From Proteiniphilum sp. (GTDB lineage Bacteria; Bacteroidota; Bacteroidia; Bacteroidales; Dysgonomonadaceae): a stretch of 11,797 bases of DNA. The stretch's first letter is position 1. Each line of letters starts with the position of its first letter. Both the position numbers and the translations under genes were made by a program. The stretch lies in NCBI GenBank assembly GCA_031284475.1, contig JAISZV010000201.1, positions 1 through 11,797 on the forward strand, written 5' to 3'. The notes beneath the pieces are model-generated. The model had not been told where the DNA came from, made no database searches, and saw only the letters and a list, made by a program, of their open reading frames with translations. Of the stretch, positions 6,949 to 11,797 are shown piece by piece.

Positions 6949-8214
6949 ATGATTCAACAATACAGTAAACAAGCCGGGCAATTGTGGAAGGCGAACCCTC
7001 TGTTCAGCATTATCGCAGTGTTGGCGACCGCGTTGACCATTACCTTTGTAATGGTACTCTACATGGTATATGCGTTCCGTACTACCGATATGAACCCGGA
7101 AATCAACCGTAGCCGGACTTTGTATTCCGGCCGGGGGTATTCTTATATGTCCAAAGACCGGTCGCAATCAAACACAGGCATGTCATACACTGTTGCAAAA
7201 AATATTTTCGGCGGCCTGCAACATGCCGAAACGGTAAGTTATCTTGTGAATAAAGGCGAAGGGGCGGGATTTGTAGGTACAAGCCGGGCAAATTTTGAAA
7301 AAAAGATCGTAAGCCCGGTCGATGACAACTATTTCCGAATCTTTAGTTTCAATTTTATAGCGGGAGGCCCCTTTACTCCTGAGCAAGCAGACGCCGTCCG
7401 CAGGGAAGCAATCATTACCGACAAGGTGGCGATGCAGTTTTTTAACACGACCAACGTCATCGGTAAAAATATCATGATCATGTTTACCGATTACAAAATA
7501 ACAGGCGTAGTGCAATCCGTCAGCTCTCTTTTCAACAAAGCGTACAGCGACGTATGGACAGTAGCCGATAAAAATGCGATGAATTGGGGGCCTGATTATT
7601 CGGAAGGATTATTGGGGAACTGCCTTGTCGCGGTAACGGCAAAAAAAGGCTCCTCTTTGAAAGCGTTGCAGAAAGAAATTGACGAAAATATTACAGCGCT
7701 GAATAATAATTTACGGGAATTTACCTTCGAGCAAACCATGCATACGCAGGCGCAAGCCAATTTTTTCGAGGGAGACCGGATCAACCCTATACAAATATTC
7801 ATCATACTTATCCTTATATTGCTGATTGTTCCGGCCATCAATATGTCGGGATTGCTCTCCACGCAAATGAAGAAGCGCAGTTCCGAAATAGGGATTCGCA
7901 AATCCTACGGCGCAAGTAACGTACAGATAGGCGGGCAACTGCTGTTTGAAAACCTGCTGTTGACCCTTGCGGGAGGAATAATAGGCTTGCTGCTTTCCAT
8001 AATTACCGTTCTTTTGTTTAAAAATACACTTTTGGGAGATATTATGACTGTCAACGTGATGGAGAGCTTTCGTTTGCCGTTGACTGCTTTTTTCAAGCCG
8101 TTACTTTTTGTGTCCGCATTTGTATTTTCTCTATTCATCAATCTGTTATCGGCAGTTATTCCTGTGTGGAATGTGTCCCGCACAGCCATCATCGAAACCA
8201 TAAAAGGAGAGTAA
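6949..8214 (+). CDS. ABC transporter permease, MacB/FtsX type (type A, copy 1)
   Basis: A 421-residue protein with the type VII ABC (MacB/LolCE/FtsX) layout: one N-terminal helix (about 19-41), a large periplasmic MacB_PCD-like domain (about 42-280), then three helices (about 281-303, 333-357 and 383-406). The coupling region between helices 2 and 3 carries the family signature SSEIGIRKSYGAS (residues 311-323), which contacts the ATPase. It has no nucleotide-binding domain, unlike MacB of Proteobacteria, where ATPase and permease are fused. It is clearly paralogous to the permease at 10420, sharing an N-terminal QxxKQAxQL start, NRSRxLY and ENLLLTLxGGIxGL. Such permeases pass conformational change to the periplasmic adaptor rather than form a channel. 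The gene ends four bases before the next permease starts. Confidence 0.92.
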   Translation: MIQQYSKQAGQLWKANPLFSIIAVLATALTITFVMVLYMVYAFRTTDMNPEINRSRTLYSGRGYSYMSKDRSQSNTGMSYTVAKNIFGGLQHAETVSYLVNKGEGAGFVGTSRANFEKKIVSPVDDNYFRIFSFNFIAGGPFTPEQADAVRREAIITDKVAMQFFNTTNVIGKNIMIMFTDYKITGVVQSVSSLFNKAYSDVWTVADKNAMNWGPDYSEGLLGNCLVAVTAKKGSSLKALQKEIDENITALNNNLREFTFEQTMHTQAQANFFEGDRINPIQIFIILILILLIVPAINMSGLLSTQMKKRSSEIGIRKSYGASNVQIGGQLLFENLLLTLAGGIIGLLLSIITVLLFKNTLLGDIMTVNVMESFRLPLTAFFKPLLFVSAFVFSLFINLLSAVIPVWNVSRTAIIETIKGE

Positions 8215-8218
8215 AACC

Positions 8219-9466
8219 ATGTGGAGATCAGCGCTCAAACAACTTAGGAAGAACCAGAAATCCAATCGATGGATCTTTATTGAGATCGTCATCGTATCGG
8301 TATTACTGTGGTACTGTGTGGATTTTCTCTATGTGGTAGTCCTCAAAAACAGCGAACCGTCGGGCGTAAACCTGGAACATGTGTACCGGTTACGGTTGGG
8401 TGCATACCCGGCACAATTTATAGACAAAAGCAACTCCGATAGTATAGAGTCCTTATGGTTCAACCCGTTATTGCAGATCGTAAAATTGGTGAACGAATAT
8501 CCGGGCGTAGAGGCCACCGCTTACTATTACGGAAGTGAACTTTATGACGATAACCTGATGTTTCAAGGATATACGGCAGACGAAGAAAACGTTTATGGAG
8601 CTACTATCCGTTATGTAAGTGAAGATTACGGCAAGGTTTTTAAAGTAGAAATGCAGGAAGGCGGATTCACCGGTTGGGATATTCAAACATCTCCCCAGGG
8701 AGCCGTGATCTCGCCCGAACTCGCCGATTCGCTTTTCCATTCACAACCGGCCATAGGCAAGACTTTTCGGGATTACTACGAACCCAATCTCAAATTCCGG
8801 GTGACAGGTATCTCTCAACCAACGAAATACAATATCTACGAGCGGTACACCCCCTTTATTTATACCCCATTTAACATGCTCCGGCTCTCATATACAGTAC
8901 CTGTCATCGGTTTCCGTGTAACTCCTGAAGCCGATATACCGGGCTTTGAACAACGGTTTACAAAGGAGATGAAAAGCAAACTCAATATAGGCCCGTTTTA
9001 CTTTTTCAGCCTGATCTCCTACGATTACAAAGCCGAAGTATATGAGACCGCCACCGGCATCAGCAAATATATAAACATTATCACCGGCATACTTTTGTTC
9101 TTTTTGTTTATCATCTTCCTGGGTATGCTGGGTACGTTCTGGTTTCAGATGGAATCGCGGCGGGGGGAGATCGGTTTGCGAATGGCGTTGGGATCGAGCC
9201 GGAAAGGTATTTTGAGCTACGTAATGACCGAAAGTATGATGCTGTTTTCCGTAGCTTTCATTCCCGCATTTATCATTTGCGCCAACCTCGCCTATTGGGA
9301 TGTGACTTATACCTATAACAGCGCGATGGATTATACGCCGGAACGCTTCTGGATAACCACTCTCCTGACAGCGGTCATACTGATAGCCATTATTCTTGCC
9401 GGGGTGCTGATCCCTGCCGGACGGGCGTCAAATATCCATCCGGTGGAAGCGCTAAGAGAGGAATGA
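8219..9466 (+). CDS. ABC transporter permease, MacB/FtsX type (type B, copy 1)
   Basis: A 415-residue partner permease with the same four-helix plan: helix 1 about 19-42, periplasmic domain about 43-282, helices about 283-307, 336-357 and 378-400. The coupling motif is RRGEIGLRMALGSSR (314-328), and the C-terminus PAGRASNIHPVEALREE is close to the classic MacB ending. It differs from the type A permease in its N-terminus (ALKQLRKNQKSNRWIF) and most of the periplasmic domain, so the two probably form a heterodimer. The start ATG has a clear GGAG at 8206-8209 with nine bases of spacing, inside the end of the preceding gene, which indicates coupled translation. Its N-terminus resembles that of the partial gene at 11740. 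Substrate unknown. Confidence 0.92.
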   Translation: MWRSALKQLRKNQKSNRWIFIEIVIVSVLLWYCVDFLYVVVLKNSEPSGVNLEHVYRLRLGAYPAQFIDKSNSDSIESLWFNPLLQIVKLVNEYPGVEATAYYYGSELYDDNLMFQGYTADEENVYGATIRYVSEDYGKVFKVEMQEGGFTGWDIQTSPQGAVISPELADSLFHSQPAIGKTFRDYYEPNLKFRVTGISQPTKYNIYERYTPFIYTPFNMLRLSYTVPVIGFRVTPEADIPGFEQRFTKEMKSKLNIGPFYFFSLISYDYKAEVYETATGISKYINIITGILLFFLFIIFLGMLGTFWFQMESRRGEIGLRMALGSSRKGILSYVMTESMMLFSVAFIPAFIICANLAYWDVTYTYNSAMDYTPERFWITTLLTAVILIAIILAGVLIPAGRASNIHPVEALREE

Positions 9467-9467
9467 T

Positions 9468-9580
9468 AATGTGCCAATGTGCCAATGTGAATAATGTGAC
9501 TAATGATTTGGGGAATAATGAACCGGATGTGAAACGATAAAATGATGATGATTTAATGATTAATTAATGAGAATGATGCG
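9468..9580. repeat. Short AATGTGCC direct repeats and degenerate AATGA-rich tract
   Basis: Directly after the type B permease stop there are two perfect tandem copies of AATGTGCC (9468-9483), followed by decaying variants (AATGTGAA, TAATGTGAC, TAATGATT). The tract then becomes a run of AATGA/ATGATG-like words to about 9580. It lies in the 199-base gap (9467-9665) before the ATPase gene, which is much more AT-rich than the flanking genes. I find no convincing ORF or strong hairpin in this gap, and no clear promoter. It could be a degenerate microsatellite or a relic spacer that holds a weak internal promoter. Confidence 0.5.
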
Positions 9581-9665
9581 CTAAGATGCCACATTTTGGT
9601 TTTTTACTTTTAGTTGGCTCATGTCCCTTGAAAAGAATATTATATAAACAAATAAATGATAGAAA

Positions 9666-10340
9666 ATGGAAACAATGATTTTATTGGATAAAGTGCACAA
9701 GATTTATCGCACCGAAGAAATTGAAACCGTGGCGTTGGAAAACGTGAACCTGGAAGTGAAGAAAGGCGAATTTCTCGCCGTAATGGGGCCGTCGGGGTGC
9801 GGGAAATCGACCCTACTCAATGTGATAGGGCTGCTCGACGCTCCCACATCCGGCAAAGTAATTATCGACGGCAAAGAAACGTCCGAAATGAAAGACCGCG
9901 TACTGGCCAAATTCCGTAACGAAAACCTCGGATTTGTGTTCCAGAGTTTCCACCTGATCAATTCGCTCAACGTACTCGACAATGTGGAACTCCCGCTACT
10001 CTACCGCAAAACGGGGGCGCGCGAGCGTCGCCGGCTGGCGGAGGAAGCGCTCACCCGCGTTGGGCTGTCGCACCGGATGCGCCATTTCCCCACGCAATTG
10101 TCGGGCGGGCAGTGCCAGCGCGTAGCCATCGCCCGCGCCGTCATCGGTAATCCTTCCATTATCCTTGCCGATGAGCCGACGGGAAACCTCGATTCTAAAA
10201 TGGGCGCGGAAGTGATGGAACTGCTTCACCAACTCAACCGGGAAGACGGACGCACAATCGTGATGGTGACGCACGACGAAAGCAAGGCAAAAGAAACTTC
10301 ACGCATCATCCGCTTCCTCGACGGACGGCAGATATCCTGA
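9666..10340 (+). CDS. ABC transporter ATP-binding protein, LolD/MacB type
   Basis: A 224-residue stand-alone nucleotide-binding subunit, the usual length for LolD-like ATPases. All catalytic elements are intact: Walker A GPSGCGKST (41-49), Q-loop Gln93, signature LSGGQ (145-149), Walker B IILADE with catalytic Glu170, D-loop GNLDS (173-177) and switch His203. It would power both permease pairs in the locus, because no other ATPase gene is present in the window. The start is fixed by an in-frame TAG two codons upstream of ATG 9666; the ATG at 9675 is a less likely option. The gene is visibly more G+C-rich than the permeases around it, notably near 10010-10140. This fits stronger conservation of the ATPase but does not prove a different origin. 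It follows the 199-base repeat-containing gap, so it may have some transcription of its own. Confidence 0.95.
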   Translation: METMILLDKVHKIYRTEEIETVALENVNLEVKKGEFLAVMGPSGCGKSTLLNVIGLLDAPTSGKVIIDGKETSEMKDRVLAKFRNENLGFVFQSFHLINSLNVLDNVELPLLYRKTGARERRRLAEEALTRVGLSHRMRHFPTQLSGGQCQRVAIARAVIGNPSIILADEPTGNLDSKMGAEVMELLHQLNREDGRTIVMVTHDESKAKETSRIIRFLDGRQIS

Positions 10341-10419
10341 GGAATTACGGATCTATGATTTGGGATTGAAGGTTGAAGGCTTCTTCGCCTCACTTTATTA
10401 ATGGAAAAAATGTCAGAAT

Positions 10420-11733
10420 ATGCTTAACCAATATTTCAAACAGGCATGGCAACTGTTGAAAGAAAACAAGCTGTACAGTTTCATTTACATTATCGGAACG
10501 GCTATGTCAGTTACAATGATAATGTTAGTTGCTGTTTTTCTTTACCTGAAAAGAGGAAATATTTACCCCGAAGAGAACAGGAGTAGAATGCTTTACGTTG
10601 GCTCGGCGGAGATCTATCCGAAAGATACCACCAGGGGCGGCATGGCGTCTTCCAACCTTTCCCTGCAAACCGTTAAGCAGGTTTTCTATTCGCTGCAATC
10701 CGTGGAAGCCTCATCGGCGGAAATGCACGTATTCGGAGAAGAAAATACGGCAAGCGTTCCTAATAGCGCCACGGAAATACCGGTTACGCCGAACTATGTA
10801 GATACAGGTTACTGGAAAGTATTTCAATTCCGGTTTACGCAAGGCAAACCGTTTACGGAGGAGGAGTTTAATTCGGGTATTCATGCTGCGGTTATTGCGG
10901 AGTCGCTTGCAAAACAGTTATTCGGCAATGAGCCGGCAGTGGGCAGGTATATCAGGCTGAACGAAAAGGAGTACAGAATTACGGGTGTGGTAAAAGATGT
11001 GTCGGTAATCCTGTCCGATACGTATGGCGATGTATGGGTACCGTTCACCACCCAGCCCAATCATGAGAAGACGTTTGCAGCCGAGGGGATTTTAGGCCCT
11101 TACAGCGTATATATTCTTGCCCGTTCATCGAAAGATTTTCATAAAATAAAGCAGGAAATCCAAGATAATATAAATCGTTATGAAGCCGGACTCACATGGA
11201 AAATAAACCTGCTGGGGCAACCAGATAATGCCGTTGCCCACGCATTTCGCAAAGGGAACAGGCCGTTGGACATGAATAAGATAAACCGGATTTTTATTTT
11301 TCTTTTATTGGTATTTATGCTGGTTCCCACCCTCAACCTTTCGGGATTGAACAGTAGCCGCATGGAAAAAAGGATGGGGGAATTGGGTGTTCGCAAGGCC
11401 TTCGGCGCTTCATCGTCCACATTGATACGGCAGGTATTGGCGGAAAACCTGTTGCTTACGCTTCAAGGCGGTATTGCGGGTTTGACGGTTTCGTATATCA
11501 TTATTTTCCTCTCGAAACAATGGTTGCTTCCAGCAGATATATTTTATTCAATGTCCTCTGCACAAATCGGTCATTCGGAGGGAATTACCATTCGCATGTT
11601 ATTCAACGCGGAGATGTTTCTTTGGGCCTTTACAGCCGTTTTGCTCATCAATGTTTTATCGGCGATTGTTCCGGCGTACCGTTTTGCCAAAAAAGAGATC
11701 ATCCATTCCTTGTACGATAATTATAATAACTGA
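10420..11733 (+). CDS. ABC transporter permease, MacB/FtsX type (type A, copy 2)
   Basis: A 437-residue paralogue of the permease at 6949. Helices are expected at about 18-42, 288-311, 343-365 and 397-420, with a periplasmic domain between helices 1 and 2. The coupling motif MGELGVRKAFGAS (319-331) matches the SSEIGIRKSYGAS of copy 1. Shared landmarks include KQAWQL/KQAGQL near the N-terminus, ENRSRMLYVG, and ENLLLTLQGGIAGL. The periplasmic domain has diverged much more than the helices, so the two copies may meet different partners or substrates. The gene starts 79 bases after the ATPase stop. A tiny frame at 10401-10427 (eight codons) overlaps its start, but I do not call it a gene. The next permease begins six bases after the stop. 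Confidence 0.92.
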   Translation: MLNQYFKQAWQLLKENKLYSFIYIIGTAMSVTMIMLVAVFLYLKRGNIYPEENRSRMLYVGSAEIYPKDTTRGGMASSNLSLQTVKQVFYSLQSVEASSAEMHVFGEENTASVPNSATEIPVTPNYVDTGYWKVFQFRFTQGKPFTEEEFNSGIHAAVIAESLAKQLFGNEPAVGRYIRLNEKEYRITGVVKDVSVILSDTYGDVWVPFTTQPNHEKTFAAEGILGPYSVYILARSSKDFHKIKQEIQDNINRYEAGLTWKINLLGQPDNAVAHAFRKGNRPLDMNKINRIFIFLLLVFMLVPTLNLSGLNSSRMEKRMGELGVRKAFGASSSTLIRQVLAENLLLTLQGGIAGLTVSYIIIFLSKQWLLPADIFYSMSSAQIGHSEGITIRMLFNAEMFLWAFTAVLLINVLSAIVPAYRFAKKEIIHSLYDNYNN

Positions 11734-11739
11734 GAAATC

Positions 11740-11797
11740 ATGTTGCTTCATATTTTAAAACAACTCTGGACACAACGCAAACGAAATGCCTGGATAT
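11740..11797 (+). CDS. ABC permease, MacB/FtsX type (type B, copy 2), 3' end outside window
   Basis: An ATG at 11740, six bases after the preceding stop, opens a frame that stays open to the window end (19 codons plus one base). The visible residues, MLLHILKQLWTQRKRNAWI, match in pattern the N-terminus of the type B permease at 8219 (ALKQLRKNQKSNRWIF): a KQL core, a basic stretch and then the start of a membrane helix. With the gene order, this points to the partner of the type A copy 2 permease. Only the N-terminal cytoplasmic part is visible, so the length and integrity of the gene are unknown. Confidence 0.75.
   Translation, partial: MLLHILKQLWTQRKRNAWI

Noticed and set aside
9605..9612. 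TACTTTTA as a Bacteroides-type -7 element before the ATPase gene
   Set aside because: It misses the final G, and no TTTG-like -33 element lies at the right distance.
9615..9631. Possible second sigma-54 promoter (TGGCTCATG...CTTGA) before the ATPase gene
   Set aside because: The distance between the GG and the downstream TTG is about two bases longer than the fixed spacing that sigma-54 needs, and no dyad is seen upstream.
10341..10419. Possible terminator between the ATPase and the next permease (GGC-TTCTTC-GCC near 10378-10389)
   Set aside because: The stem is only three base pairs and no T-run follows; the genes are more likely to be read together.
10401..10427. Eight-codon ORF (ATG at 10401, stop overlapping the start of the type A copy 2 permease)
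   Set aside because: It is too short to support from sequence alone and has no clear ribosome-binding site; a leader-peptide or coupling role would be speculation.

Overview
The window looks like a chromosomal segment of a Bacteroidota bacterium, most likely of order Bacteroidales. The signs are the mreC-mreD-mrdA-rodA order, an enlarged RodA, an efflux locus of split FtsX-type permeases that follow a HlyD-family adaptor, little reliance on strong Shine-Dalgarno sites, and a medium G+C content. All real genes lie on the + strand. The genus cannot be fixed from the sequence alone.

Positions 1-4639 hold the end of the Rod (elongasome) gene cluster: mreC (5' end outside the window), mreD, mrdA (PBP2) and rodA. 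The first three overlap by 1 and 11 bases, and rodA follows after 25 bases. The products form the inner-membrane complex for lateral wall growth: RodA polymerises glycan strands, PBP2 cross-links them, and MreC and MreD connect and regulate them.

Positions 4666-5538 encode a regulator only 26 bases after rodA. It has a C-terminal LuxR/GerE DNA-binding domain. Its N-terminal part resembles the iron-sulfur repair protein RIC/YtfE/ScdA, but most expected metal-binding residues appear to be replaced.

Positions 5539-5690 form a dense control region. It has two tandem GTCCG-N4-CGGAC-type dyads exactly 20 bp apart, then a near-consensus sigma-54 (-24/-12) promoter just before the next gene. This suggests that an NtrC-type activator, not encoded in this window, switches on the operon that follows.

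Positions 5691-11797 (running off the end) are a tripartite-type ABC efflux or envelope-stress locus: a HlyD/MacA-like adaptor, a permease pair (types A1 and B1), a 199-bp AT-rich gap with short repeats, a LolD/MacB-like ATPase, and a second permease pair (A2 and the start of B2). One ATPase therefore appears to serve two paralogous permease pairs. No outer-membrane TolC-like gene, sensor kinase or sigma-54 activator is seen; these could lie downstream. I see no RNA genes, insertion sequences or CRISPR arrays.
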